64,000 bases of DNA from Sordariomycetes sp. S80-01Y (lineage: Eukaryota; Ascomycota; Sordariomycetes). The notes below the pieces were generated by a model. That model worked only from the letters and a program-made list of their open reading frames with translations, was not told the DNA's origin and ran no database searches. The stretch is taken from positions 3,286,001 to 3,350,000 of the forward strand of contig JAXQJY010000033.1 in NCBI GenBank assembly GCA_037042185.1, in the 5' to 3' direction. The first letter of the stretch is position 1. Each line of letters starts with the position of its first letter. A program made the translations under genes and the position numbers. Positions 1 through 12,200 of this stretch are shown one piece after another.

Positions 1-81
1 GTTCGTGAAGTATAAAATGGCAATCATCTGCAAAGTGTTTGTTGGGAGTCCCGAAGTCTTTAACAACATCTCCAAAACGCC

Positions 82-1330
82 ATGGCTTCCATCTACGAGA
101 TTCCTGCCGAATTCCAGGCGGACCTAGAATGCACCAAACCCAAGGACCTGAGATCTGAAGACGAGATCCTCGCTGATTTGTGCCGCTATCAACCAGTTAC
201 CTCCGAGAAGAATCTCTGGGCCTTCTGGCACTCCGGCATCGAAGGCATTCCCCTTTGGTGTCGCCACAATGTGGTCTCCTGGGTCCGCATCCTAGGCCCT
301 GAATGGACGGTCCGCGTGGTCAACAGCATCCCCGATTCACCAAACTATGTGGTGAAATACGCCCCCAAGGAGATGTTGCCTGCGTCTTTCCTTGAAGGAA
401 CTATGACAGGACCATATACTGGCCCCCATTCCGCAGACTTTGTGCGAGGCGCTCTACTCTACACCCATGGTGGAGTCAACATGGATGTCGGATGCACCAT
501 GATTAGAAGTTTGGACAGGATGTGCTGGGATAAGCTCTCGGATCCGGAGTGTCCATACGAAGTCGCAGTGGTCAACATGTATGACCAGATTATTGCAAAC
601 CACATGGTTGCATCTCGCAAAGGAAACGAGTTCGTGAAGAGATGGTGAGTGCAACACTAGGAAATGACCAAGTTGGTATACTAAGCATGTTAGGCACGAT
701 CTATTCATGTACATCTGGAAAGACCGCACCTCATGCGATGGCATTAATACCAGCCCACTTTTGGCTTTTCTCCAGGAGTTGTCCTTGGACGACGCCTCGG
801 CTCAGAACTTCAAGTGGGACTGGAAGGTCGACTTCACCACTGTCTCTGAGTACGTCAGTCAAGTTTCATGCTGGAACCGTTTGACCATGCTCGACGGAAC
901 GGACACCGATCCTTTCAGCGGATACAACTACTGGATGAACAACATCATGGTCATCAACGTGCAGCAAGAGAGCTGGGGTGGTGAGACCACCATTGGTTGG
1001 GATAATTTTGGCGAACGATTCTACAACCTAATGAAGGTCAAGGTTGACGGAGACAAAGATAGCGAGGAGTGGAAGGAGGCTTACAAGGTTACCTGGAGAT
1101 TGCTCGCCAAGTCGAGTGTGCAGAAGACTACGAGGGCGAAGAATCTCACGCATTCAAAGCACCTTGGGGCGTTGTGGGACGAGAATCCAGGAGATGATTG
1201 TCTTCCGGGGACCTTCGGCGAGCTTCTTCGATATGGAGCGGAAAACTTTAGACAGACGCGTGAGGAGGTCGTGCAGATGAGCCCGCCGCAACCGAAGAAG
1301 AGGTTGAGGAAAGGGCTCATGGAGGCGTAG
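82..1330 (+). CDS. Capsule-polysaccharide-type glycosyltransferase (Caps_synth family)
   Basis: Exons 82-644 and 694-1330, 399 aa. The intron (645-693) has a GTGAGT donor, a CTAAG branch point and a TAG acceptor; joining restores a Trp codon followed by His-Asp-Leu-Phe. The protein looks like the fungal capsular-polysaccharide-synthesis glycosyltransferases, with WAFWHSG near residue 46 and a YTHGGVNMDVG block near residues 128-137 where sugar transferases usually carry DXD. The second acidic residue of DXD is Gly here, which I believe is usual in the fungal branch. There is no signal peptide or membrane segment, so the protein is probably cytosolic. The sugar donor and acceptor are unknown. 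A TATA-like TATAAAA lies at 11-17. Family assignment is from motif memory. Confidence 0.8.
645..693 (+). other. Intron of the glycosyltransferase gene
   Basis: A 49 bp intron, GTGAGT...CTAAG...TAG. Without its removal the frame ends at a TGA at 646-648. Confidence 0.85.
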
Positions 1331-1792
1331 CCTCGCTCTTCGGCCTCGCGCACCAATACTCTTCTTCCAATTCCGCGATATGATCCCTAATATTTTCTCC
1401 TTAGAAAAAAAGAAACCATTCCTACCTAGCCTTCAGGCACCCGGTGGGCGAGATCCGGAACACATTGAGGAGCAGTCTCTAGTTCTACCTGAAGTACGTC
1501 GCCACAGAATAAGAGTCCCAAGAATCTTCTGTAACCTGTTCTTGAATAGACGGTCAATATCCGTGGAAGCCGAATGTACGTAACATAAGGTAAGCTGAGA
1601 ATACGAGAGCTGAAGCGCAACCCGTTAGATAAAGCCCCACCGGGACTGTTAGGGGCCAAGCGTCATCGGTGTGGTTCCACTAACACAGCCTCTGGACCAT
1701 CTAACGATGGTCTGACGTAGCTTCTCCCCAGCACCACGTATACATCCCATTCCGCTCTCAAAACTTCCATCGGCACCACCCAACCATCAAAG
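1331..1792. other. Intergenic, 462 bp
   Basis: It holds the 3' region of the glycosyltransferase gene and the promoter of the methyltransferase gene. Short frames here overlap each other on both strands and none looks coding. Confidence 0.6.
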
Positions 1793-2683
1793 ATGGCAGA
1801 CAAACACACAAGCTACAAAATCGGCTACGAGGCCGGCCACGTTAAGCATCACCAATGGCGCACGGCCGAAAACAGTGCCGAATATGTCCTCCCCAAGCTC
1901 CAGGCCCTGGCCCAGAAAAACCCCCGCGTCAAGATGCTCGACGTCGGAGCTGGTCCCGGGACAATCTCAACTTCATTTGCCAAGTACATCCCTGAAGGCG
2001 AGATAGTTGCGACAGACCTCTCAGAGGATATCGTTTCCCGTGGTGCCGCGTACGCTGAGTCGCAAGGCGTCAAGAACATCTCCTTCCAAATCGCGAATGT
2101 CTATGAGCTTCCATTTGAGGACGCATCATTTGACGTCGTTCATGCACATCAGGTACTCTGTCATTTGGACTCGCCAGTCGATGCTATTCAAGAGATGATT
2201 CGGGTGTGCAAGAAAGGTGGTTTCTTGGCGCTGAGGGAGAGTGACATGCAGATGTGGTGTATCTGGCCAAATATGCAGCCTCTAATACACTTCCAGCAAG
2301 TGTCGATCGGGGTAATGAAAGACAATGGTGGCCAAGACATGGGAGGAAGGATGCTGGTTAATTGGATTCTTCAAGCTGACGTCGAGAGGGAGGATATTGA
2401 GGCCAGCTGCGGAACGTGGTGTTTCGCACAAAAGGGAGACAAAGACACGTGGAGTAAGCAATCAAATTTCTTTAAGGACCAATGCATTCCATGCTGACAG
2501 TTCTCAGGTGAAGCATTTGCAGAACGGGCAAAGACAGGGCAGATGCGCTCCAAGGCGATCGAGCTCGAGCTGGCCACGGAAGAAGAGATGGACGCCATGA
2601 TCGACGCTTGGTATAGATGGGCTGAGACCGAAGATTCTATGCTCGCAATCATGAATGGTCAAGCGATCGTGGATGTCAGGTAG
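1793..2683 (+). CDS. Class I SAM-dependent methyltransferase (UbiE/Methyltransf_25 type)
   Basis: Exons 1793-2453 and 2508-2683, 278 aa. The intron has a GTAAGC donor, a GCTGAC branch point and a CAG acceptor. Motif I is MLDVGAGPGT at about residues 46-55, the acidic end of strand beta2 is VATDLS, and the post-motif loop is PFEDASFDVVHAHQVLCHL. This is the layout of small-molecule methyltransferases such as UbiE, sterol C-24 and secondary-metabolite enzymes. Nothing in the sequence fixes the substrate. The gene stops 62 bp from the convergent transporter gene, so the two 3' untranslated regions probably overlap. The second exon is an acidic helix that completes the usual C-terminal cap. Confidence 0.87.
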
Positions 2684-2745
2684 AGTGATCTCGACTGTTG
2701 AAAAAAGACTGATTGCTATGATCTGGTTCATTCCCCCACCCAAAT

Positions 2746-4536
2746 TCACGCGTTGTACTTCTGCCTGAGCTCACCCGTCTCATCTTGGTCGAAGGCATCG
2801 ACGTCAGTCTTCGCAAACTTCCTAGCCGAAATCTTCTTCGCGAACAGGACATCCAGTTGCTCGAAAGTACGATCTTTAGTCTCTGGCAAACGGAAGAAAG
2901 CCCAGATGAAGAAGCAGAGGGCAGTGCTGCCCCAGACAAAAGCTACCATATGTCAGCGTCTGCTTTTACGAGGTGGGAGTTGGAACTTACCGGTACGGGC
3001 GCCGACATTCCACGCAGTTGGGTTCATAAAGTACGGCTGCAGAACGTTACCTGTCACCATAATGATATAGTAGGAATTCCGGGCCAGCACGATCGTCTTC
3101 TGTCGAACACGCGTACTTCCAATCTCAGCAGGGATAGCCCAACCAAGCTGGCCAGCACTAAGTTGGAAGATGAACTTCCAAACCAGAGTCAGATACGCCT
3201 GCGCATCGGCAACACCAGGCTTCTCCTTCCAAGAAGTCATTGCGGCGATGAGGTAAAGGAAGATGAACATGGTGAAGGACCCGCAGAGATAGATTCGGCG
3301 GCGACCAACGCGTGGCATGAGGATGAACCAACTGCAGAGCGCACCGCTAAGTGCGAGTGCATATCCACCAATGTTGAGGTTGTAGATGGTGGAAGAGGGA
3401 AGCCCGATCTGCTCGTAAAAGTAGGTTGCGTTGTAAGCAATGGCAGTGCCACAGAGAACTTGGCCCATGAACGAGATGCAAGCAATTTCGGTGCGCCGAA
3501 GCTCAAAGCCCTTGAAGCAGTCCTTGTATGAGGTGCCGACTGAGAGCTCTTCTTCGAGGTTGTTGGTGTATACGATCGTGGCGAGAGTCTGCTTGGGGTC
3601 GACAGGGCAGTCGGCGCTTTGGAGACGGCGGAGAGACTTCTCTGCTTCTTCGATCTTGCCTTGACGGACCAAGTGCCAAGGTGACTCGGGGGCGAAGCAC
3701 AAGAGCGGGATAAGCCATACGGGCCAGAACCACTAGGATATGTCAGCGCCAACATCGAGGTTGGCGGGACGGGGCGTGACTAACCTGAAGGGCGAAGGGG
3801 ATGCGGAAGCCCCATTCATCATCACGGATCAAGCAAGCCCTCAAGACGCCACTCGCGATGAACTGTCCAATAATAAAACACATGTTTGTCCACGAAGTGA
3901 AGTAAACCCGCAACACCATCGGCAGCATCTCGCTGGCATATGCCGGCGCCGACGTAGCAAAGACACCCCAGGGCAGACCACACAGCAGCTGGCCGACAAG
4001 CAGCGTTTGCGGGTTGTTCGCGAAAAAGACAATGAAGACAAAGCAGCACAGAACAATCAGCGCGCCGACGACAGTGTTGCGCTGGCCGAATCTGCCGACA
4101 AGGAAACCATTCAGGAGTGCACCGAAGAACCCGCCAACGCCGGCGCCGTTGCCGAGCCCTGCTTGCCACGCAGGTGTGAGCTGATAGCCGGAGCGAGTGG
4201 TCTCGCTGACGCCGACGAAGCGGCCGTATTTCTTTTGAAATGTCGGATAGGCCCAGAAGTTGCCAATAAGAATGGCATCGTAGCCTTCCATGACGACGGT
4301 CATGCTGGTAGCTGTCAGGGCCTGGGAGTCTTCGAGATGAACGAGGGAACTTACCTGACGGCCAAGCACCAGAAGATGGCCCATTTGTAGTACTTTATGG
4401 CTTGTCCTACTGTCATGGAATGCTGGAAGGCGACATTCTCCGCGGCTCCCTGGATGATGGTCTTGTTCTCCATGGCTGGGACTTCGGAAGACTCCAATTG
4501 CTCCCCGATCTGGGGCTCTTTTTCAGTCGTTGCCAT
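2746..4536 (-). CDS. MFS sugar transporter, alpha-glucoside/maltose permease type
   Basis: Four exons on the minus strand: 4536-4355, 4304-3785, 3732-2991 and 2942-2746, 546 aa. Introns are 48-52 bp with GTAAGT or GTTAGT donors, and every junction restores frame and family sequence, for example VMEGYDAILIGNF across the first. Sugar-porter signatures are present: PESPWHLVRQGK after TM6, GRRRIYL in the second half, and PETKDRTFEQLDVLFAKK after TM12. The long charged N-terminus and the PETK...LFAKKISARKF tail match fungal maltose/alpha-glucoside proton symporters, so it probably imports disaccharides at the plasma membrane. Substrate choice is inference from family resemblance. An antisense frame over the third exon is a shadow. 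Confidence 0.88.
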
Positions 4537-6640
4537 GATGAACGACCGAACTGAAGGTGTGGATGATGGTCAAATAACAAGGCTAATAGACACTGGGACC
4601 GAAAGCCGGAGAGATTGCCCATCACTTTTATACGTGCCTTCTCGAGAAGGCGGGCGCGCCCACATGTCGACTTTTTCGCATGGCGTGCGGAGGTCTCAAC
4701 TCTCCCCCATGTAGCGCCGTCGTAAACCCCATAGAGAAGAATAAGCTGCGTTTGCCCGCATTTCGATGCAACCTTATCGTGGCAAGCTAGCGAATCAAAG
4801 CGGTCGATGATCACCAAGCGAGGACTCTCGCGCAAGGTTCATGGTAGCGTATGGTAAGAACGGCCAGGATCGCCTTACCGAGACCTTGTTTCAGCGGCCG
4901 CTTTGACTTCAAAGACATGATGGGGTGGAGGAACTACACTCGGACTCATGTAAGCATTGCTCGAGAACCATGTCGTTATCCGCTCTGGACTCGTTTCATT
5001 GGTCTGGGGAAGTACCCGGGGGACTGTTTCTTGCGGGGTCAAAGGGATTCGTGGGCGGCCTGGGGAAGACTGTGTGGGGATTCATGGGAGTTTTCCGTTT
5101 GTATCCCGCTGCTATTCGAGATGCGGAGTAGTGTGCATCGGAGAAGACGCCGATGTACAAGTCGATCCTTCTTCATGTCAAGTGCCGGTTTCAACGAATC
5201 AATGGCTCAGATTGGGAAGACCAAAGATCACATCGATTGAAAGGAGGGTGGAAGGGTTGACGAAATTGGACATGAAGGTGCTCCAGGTCAGAGTTCCAGC
5301 CCATAGGGAAGTAGATGAGGGCGAGCAGCTTCGCAATTTGGGAATGCTGATTAAGTACTTGGCCCAGAACCATGATGAACGAGGGGCATCAGCCGATAAC
5401 TCTCAGAAAGACATCGAGGGATAAGGTGAGCGCAGAAACTGAAGGGCTCCGGGGCGTATTGGTGTCTGGCAGGCCCCCTCTCCCCCCAACCACGAGGGGC
5501 TGTCTTAGGTAGCTGCAAAACTTGAACGTGAATCTGTGGGAGATCAGTCTTCCGGCTTTGGAAACCAGCACTGTGACTGAACTGCGATGCTTGACCAGGG
5601 TAGTGCTTAACGTTTAGGTCGAAGGATCATTGTCACCCACATGATCCCACTCCACAGTATCGCACTATTGGTCTTCCTGTGCACATGTCAGCAGCCAAGC
5701 CTGCGAGAGACTTTCGCCATCTAGAAAAATGCCACTGCCCGTTGGAAGCCCTTAGTACGAGCAATCGTAGGCCTCTAATTGTGCGCACGAGGACGGCTTG
5801 AACTCCGCGACTTCATCTGTCTAGCCAAGTTCCTGATACGGTCTCTGTGGTGGACGTCAACAGCCACAAATTCGCAGGGCAGCCGGATCATACCGAAGCA
5901 CTGCTATGTGTTTTCTGCTTGAACGAATGTAGACAAAAATTTGACCCATATTGATTAAGCTTATTTACGTGCTTAGTGGGCCTAGCTAGGACTACGACTC
6001 TTAACTCGCACGGAGAGTGACCTTGCTGATCTGAAAGAGCGCATAACCAAGCTAGCGTGCGCTCGTGATCGTGATACTTAACTTCTGATTTGATTAGAGA
6101 CTCCTGATATAACTCTGGTCTAGTTGCATTCATTGCGACGACGGCGATAGTTCAGGTTCACCTATCGTCTGATCCAGGGATCAGCGAGCACTGTTGAAGA
6201 CATCCTCCCGGGACGCTGGCGCCTTAGCCTTCTTTGCGAGGTCGTTACTTGTAAATCCAAAGCCTCTCTCGGAGTTTACTACACGGAGTACTCTTCTAAG
6301 CCCCTTTTCTCCGCTAAATCCGACTTTGATATCAGGCGACAGATCGGGGTTTCGGGGCGGAATGGCGGAACGCGACTCCATGCGCCTTTGTTTATTGAGG
6401 CTCATGCTCAGCATTGTATACAAAAAGGCCAATCAGCGATGTTGCGAATGTATGCAATGGCTGCAATGATATCAGGATGCGTCGATGGAATCAAGGTAAT
6501 ACTAGATGGCACAAGTATATCTGGACGAGGTTGACCATCCCCAACGCACAGATAGCTGCTCTCCATCGTCAACGCGCGCTATCTTCACATGGGATAATTT
6601 ACCTCGTTTTTAGACGTACTATTCAATTGATATATCCAAC
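4537..6640. other. Intergenic, 2.1 kb, no convincing gene
   Basis: The first ~150 bp is the transporter promoter. The rest holds only short frames (up to 155 codons on the plus strand near 4957-5424 and about 60-90 codons on both strands near 5200-6470). None shows a domain, a splice partner or biased codon use that I can recognise. It could hide a decayed gene around 4.9-5.4 kb. Confidence 0.5.
4626..4632 (-). promoter_or_regulatory. TATA box of the sugar transporter gene
   Basis: TATAAAA on the minus strand, about 90 bp upstream of the ATG at 4536. Confidence 0.5.
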
Positions 6641-7849
6641 ATGACTATGCCGCCATGCCCACCACCCAAGACCGCTCTTGGTCGTCACCGACTCCTCTCG
6701 CCAACGGCATCCGTCTACGTCAGCCCCCTCTCTCTTGGCGCGATGAATTTTGGCAGTGCCTGGAAAGAGAGACTCGGAGAATGCAGCAAAGAGACTGCTT
6801 TTGAGATGCTTGATTTCTTCTACGAGTCCGGAGGCAACTTCATAGACACGTACGTCCGGATCACAACTTGAGTTTAGGAGCACAACTGATGCGTTGCCAG
6901 AGCAAACATGTATCAAGACGAAGAGTCTGAAATATGGATCGGTGAGTGGCTCTCCCGTAGGAAAGTTCGAGATGAGATGGTCATTGCCACAAAATTCTCG
7001 TCTGGCTTCAAAGTTTCCGACAAGAGCAAGATCCAGAGCAACTATGGGGGTAGCGGCGCCAAATCCCTCCACCTCTCGGTCGAATCAAGTCTCAAAAAGC
7101 TACGAACAGACTACATCGACATACTCTACGTTCACTTCTGGGATATGACGACCACTGTCGAGGAGCTGATGCAGAGTCTGAACGATCTCGTCCAAGCTCG
7201 CAAAGTCCTTTACCTCGGCGTATCGGATGCCCCAGCTTGGTGGGTGGTCAAGTGCAACGCCTACGCCAAACAGCATGGTCTTCGGCCTTTTGTTGTCTAC
7301 CAAGGGCGTTGGAGTGCGGCATCGCGAGATATGGAGAGGGAGATTGTGCCAATGTGCAAGGATCAAGGCATGGGCATCGCGGTGTGGGGTGCCCTAGGTG
7401 CTGGGTACTTTAAACCGAAGGCCAGCCGAGGCGAAGCAGGAGGCCGCGATACGGGAATCAAGACAGGTCGCGAAGACGCAGTCGCAGATATCATCGAGGA
7501 CGTCGCGTCCCGAGTCGGCGGCCCAATGACGAGCGTAGCGATGGCCTGGATCATGCAGAAGACGCCTTATGTTTTTCCTATTGTTGGAGGACGCAAGGTT
7601 GATCATCTGCGTGGCAACATTGAAGCTCTTTGTCTGGAGCTCAGCGAAGCAGACGTGGCGCAGATTGACGCAGCTTCTGGGTTTGAAGCAGGGTTTCCTC
7701 ACGATTTTCTAGGAGGAGGGAGGATGCCTTCAGGACCGAAGGATGTTGTCTTCATTCAACGCTTCGGGAACTTCGATTATGTCGAGGAGCCGGTGGCCAT
7801 TAAGCCTCATAAGGGTCCTCTTAGCACTCACGCTCCGAAGTGGGTTTGA
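6641..7849 (+). CDS. Aldo/keto reductase, aryl-alcohol dehydrogenase (AAD14/norA) type
   Basis: Exons 6641-6849 and 6901-7849, 385 aa. The 51 bp intron starts GTACGT and ends CCAG; the join gives FIDTANMYQDEESE, the classic AKR block with the catalytic Asp and Tyr. Other AKR marks are LSLGAMNFG near the start, LRTDYIDILYVHFWD containing the active-site His, and VFPIVGGRKVDHL near the cofactor pocket. The family reduces aromatic or aliphatic aldehydes with NADPH; norsolorinic acid reductase and yeast Aad proteins are relatives. It is cytosolic. No neighbouring pathway gene argues for secondary metabolism, so a detoxifying aldehyde reductase is the safer reading. Confidence 0.9.
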
Positions 7850-8120
7850 TTCAGCGCACGTGAAGATTGAGTGTCCCGATGAGATGATCCCGCTTCCAGA
7901 CTACAGCATTCAACCTTGTTCTGCTGAATGAGTTAGACAGACCACAACGAAGCGTTTGACTGAAAGTTAATGTGTATATTCGAAAACGCTCGCTTCCTCC
8001 CTGGTGCGTTTCAGAATTTCAATATCCGCAAACACATCAATACAGATCCATCTTCTCAAGGTGTATCAACCCATTGGGTGGCTATCAACGTCAACTCAAT
8101 CCCCGCGCGCAAAGAGTCGC

Positions 8121-9283
8121 TCAACTTACTGGAACGAATTGCCTCAACATGACGCCCGCCTGCCTGAAGACCTCGGCTGTCTCATTGTCCATACTGTAGC
8201 CATGCGCATACACGACTTCACTGATGCCCACCTGGCATATCTTGATGCTGCACGTCAAGCATGGGCAAGTATCGCAGTACAACACCGCGCCATCCCTGAT
8301 CCTCTCCCTGCCCGCTTCCAGCAGAGCATTCTCCTCTGCGTGAATGCAAAGACACGTTGCAAGACCTACGCCGGAACCATCGCCAGTATTGCAGCGCGGA
8401 CAGCCACCTTCGGCGCAGTTTCGCAGACCGCGGGGTGTGCCGTTGTAGCCCGTGCTAATGACACGACGTTCGCGACCGACGAGGACGCATCCCACGCGGC
8501 GTTTCATGCAGTTGCTACGTTGAGCAGCCAAGGAAGCGAGGGCCATAAAGTAGCTATCCCATCCGGGACGCAGGCGATCGGGGTTAGGAATGTCAAGTTT
8601 GCCTAAGGTGGCGTAGAGGTGGGCTAAATCGGACGATGTATTGAGTAAGCGAACTGTAGCGCGAGAAATCAGCGGTTGCAGGCCCGTCATCGGGTCGTAC
8701 AGATGGACGTCGTTCTGCTGGACAAAGTCGTCGAGACTAATGTCTGCATCTTTAGCACGGCTAGAGCGCTGTCGGATGCGGCGCCATCGAACGGTGAGGG
8801 GGGCATCAGTCGACAGCAGCAGGAAGAATGGCCTGCGCAGAAAGACGTCCAATACGGCCTCGGTGGGGATATCAGTCGTGACAAAGCGACTCCTCCATCG
8901 CTTTGTCACAAATTCAAGCAGCTCCTCTGGACTGTCGAACGTGTGGGCTTGAGGATGCGGGCGCAGAGGGAGGCTCATCTGCGAACCAAGCTGCTCATGG
9001 CCACCGTTCTTGGTAGTGAGAGCGCTGTTGCTCAGCGCGCCACTGAAGTTGGCAGAGTCTGAAGCTGAATCCTGCTCGCCAGTGTTTGGGGGCTGGGGTT
9101 CCGAAGAAGAGCTTGTGCTGCTGGCCTGAGGCTTCAGGTAGAGGCGCTTGAAGCCGTGGTGCTCGACGAGGTAGTGGGCGACCGTCTTCTTGCCGGAGCA
9201 GATGCCTGATCGTGTGAGTCCACCAGGTCGTCCTCACAGAACAACAGGGGTCAGACTTACTCCCGCAGATGCCAATGAGCATT
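8121..9283 (-). CDS. DCD1: Deoxycytidylate (dCMP) deaminase
   Basis: Exon 1 is only 22 bp (9283-9262); exon 2 is 9205-8121; 368 aa. The 56 bp intron (GTAAGT...CAG) falls inside the N-terminal P-loop-like segment, and joining gives MLIGICGSICSGKKT, as in fungal Dcd1 proteins. The C-terminal half is a zinc-dependent cytidine deaminase fold: CIHAEENALL with His296 and Glu298, then PCLTCSIKIC with Cys323 and Cys326 as zinc ligands. The enzyme converts dCMP to dUMP for thymidylate synthesis. In yeast it is activated by dCTP and inhibited by dTTP; those controls are known for the family, not seen here. The middle (about residues 35-85) is a low-complexity insert. Confidence 0.93.
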
Positions 9284-12200
9284 TCGAATGAGTGCAACAA
9301 GGTTCGTGCTTCAGGTGGGATGAGGTTGAGAGGCTGGAAAACGCGCCTTGTCGCGTATCTTCGCGATGTGACGTGAGGTGGGGCATACTAGGGGTCGCTG
9401 GATTGACATATTTACTCGGGCACTTGGGCGCTCATCTCTCATCACGGGGGGGGGCAGACTATGGGCGGAAGATATTTACGCAAGCAAACTTACCATCACA
9501 GAATCGTGGAGTGGTTCACGGCTGGCAATGAGCTGCTACGAATGCTAAATTGCAATGAATAAGTGTCAACGGAAACCGTCACGCCACGGCCTCAATTGCC
9601 GGGACTGACAGCGTTGCTAACCATCATAGACGAGCAACTGCACAGGGTGAGCATGAAACTGGTGCCAGTGAATGTGAGCTTGGCGCTACAGTCGACCTAG
9701 TTTGCTCCCTTGCAAAAAGGGGGACCCCAAACATTGATGGTGGCACCTAGGGCATACAACCGCAACACCACACAACGACCATCACCATATTGCCTCCTTT
9801 TCAAAACACATCTCACACCGACAGACCAGCAGACGCACTCCGCTCCACGAGACACGTTCATCTCCTCCTATGCAGCCCCTACGCCAACCCCTTCGTAGCG
9901 CCCACCTACGCGGCTTGACCGCCAGAACAGCTGCAACTCGGCGGGACACGCGCTAAATACGTGCATGCATGGGGGACAGAGCAAATTCTGGGAAATCTCA
10001 CCTCAAACTTCGTGAAATTGGAAAAGATGCAAGGTCGGAGTCCGGTTTGTGACTGCCCCTTGAGATGTGCATGCTGTCTTACTTTTCGGTCAGTCGGTGT
10101 GGACGATATGGTTCAAAGCAACCACTGTGGGAGATTTGGTGTGGTGGGAGGTGGATTTTGGAAGGCTTCGAGAAGGCTTGAACGGTGCAGGGGTGTGTTT
10201 GGATTGAGGGATCCTACCCTGGACCATTTGCCGAGGACTTTACTCCTTACGTTTTGCGCGATATGAGCCTCGAAATAATTTTACAAAGCTTCGTCACACG
10301 AAATGTCTGGAGTTTCCTCAGGTCCAGTCATATTGTGCTATTTTTACCACTGCGTTGGAGACGTCGTGTTGCCAACTCAGTCCTGCAGCAATCCTTTACG
10401 TGTCCTGACATTGACAGGAGATGCTTTGAAAGCGGCGATTGACCAAAGGATTCTAGCGTCATGCAAACACTTCAATCTCACGAGAGCATGAGAGCATGAG
10501 ATCATCTCACAGTCCGTTAGATCGTTAAACACCCGGCGCATCGACAAGGGCTGATCCCACCTCTCAACGATCCCGAGATGATATCAGATCTACAACCCCT
10601 CTCCCTCCGTCATCAGGGTCATCGCGATCCCTCTCAAAGGGTCTGAACCAGTGGCACACTTTCTGCCAAACAAGAAACGAGACCGCAATGGAACCGCGGG
10701 AGCGGGAACGCCAGTGCCCTCGGAAGCTCCCATCCGGCGGGGCTGCCGTGCGAGCCCACCATGGCCCCCCCTGAGATTAACACACCAAGAGTAAAATTGA
10801 AGAGCGGTCAGCATAAAGTTGCAAATTTCCTTGTGACTTTAGCTTCATATTGCTGAGTGAACTGGTGGGAGGATGGTGGGATTTGCATTGTTTATTTTGT
10901 TGTTTTCATTGACAAAGGGGGAAGTTATAAGGGGCAAAATATAGGTGATCTTCAGGGAAGGGGCGCTGGGAGAGCCATTCGCCTCGGTCGAATGCTTGGA
11001 CGAAGCTAAGCCGCGGGACTGACTCGCTCTTCCGAGAATGGGAAAAGCACGGAGTACACATGGCACTATGGTGGCGCTCTCTGGCGAATCGTGTATGAAC
11101 CAGTGGCAGTGGTCCCTCGGCACTCTTGGCCACTGGCCAGCTCCTGGACGTTGTCCTCCAGTCCAAACCTCGTGACCAAAGACCCTCAAACAGGACCACT
11201 TCTGACACTTGTCAGGAAAGGAGCCGGCAGACAGGATGACATGTGGCCAGCGATCATCCGCCAGCGCTGCGCGTCTGCAGGCGAGCCGGCCGACAGGCGA
11301 AGCCAAAAGGTTGGGTCGCGACCCTGTACCTGTCACTTCCACTGTCAGGCCTCGAGTCAGGAGATTTCGACGCGGACCCTTGCTCGTTAAACCCTGCACC
11401 GGCCAAGACGTTGAGAGAGGTGGACACATGAGCGGAGCGTGTCGCCCGGAGGTAAACAAAGATATCACATTGCGAACTGAGCCTCCATGGTGTCTTGCCC
11501 GCAGTTTCACTTTAAGGAAAAGCACCCTTAATAGCTGGGGCGCGAGGGGTAGTAAAGGAATGATGATGACAGTTGTTGACTTTTTTCCCGTTTGATCATG
11601 GAGGAAAACGCTTGGGAAGGAGCGTCTGACGTTGAGACGTTGCAGTCGCGTGACAGGGGTGCGCAACGCGTGTGTTGCGGGGCGCTAGCCACATTGGGTT
11701 AAAGAGTAAACAAATGCGTCACCTCCACAGGCGCGAGGCGCGACACGCCCACGAAATTGGTGGCCCACTGGAAAGGCGACATGGACTTTGGGCCTCCTGT
11801 CTTGCTTTCCGAGCGTACTTGTCTCGCCCATGCCTTAATCTTCCCGTGGCGTCACGACTTCCCAAGATCTGTCTGTCTGTCTGTCTTTGCTGCGACGTAC
11901 CTATCCAAAGTTGTGCTTGTTTTGCCATTCCTGCACTGGACGGGAGAAAGTAAACACAGAAATCGCCACTGAGTCACCGGTCCACCCACCCACGAGCCCG
12001 AAAGTTTCGCCCCCCTCAAGCGAAGCTGCCCGATTCGCGCCATGTCCTGAAGGGTGGCTGCCATCGACAGAAGTAGTGACGAGGAGAGCCGGACGGCAGC
12101 GTCCAGCAGGAGAGAACGAAGAGAAGCTCGCTTGCTAGCCTTGCCAGGCACAAGTGACGCCACTGAGCGCATTGTCAACCTAACCAGAAGTCAGCGCACC

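Noticed and set aside
4925-5424. Possible decayed gene (Gly-rich frame on plus, 60-codon frame on minus)
   Set aside because: Faint resemblance to membrane-associated proteins, but no aligned motif or intron structure.
6181-6470. Open frames of 83 and 91 codons on opposite strands
   Set aside because: Both are open in the same segment without domain or neighbour support; I could not tell a real gene from chance.
10845-11666. 273-codon minus-strand frame
   Set aside because: No domain, no splice support, and overlapping open frames on both strands suggest chance in GC-rich DNA.
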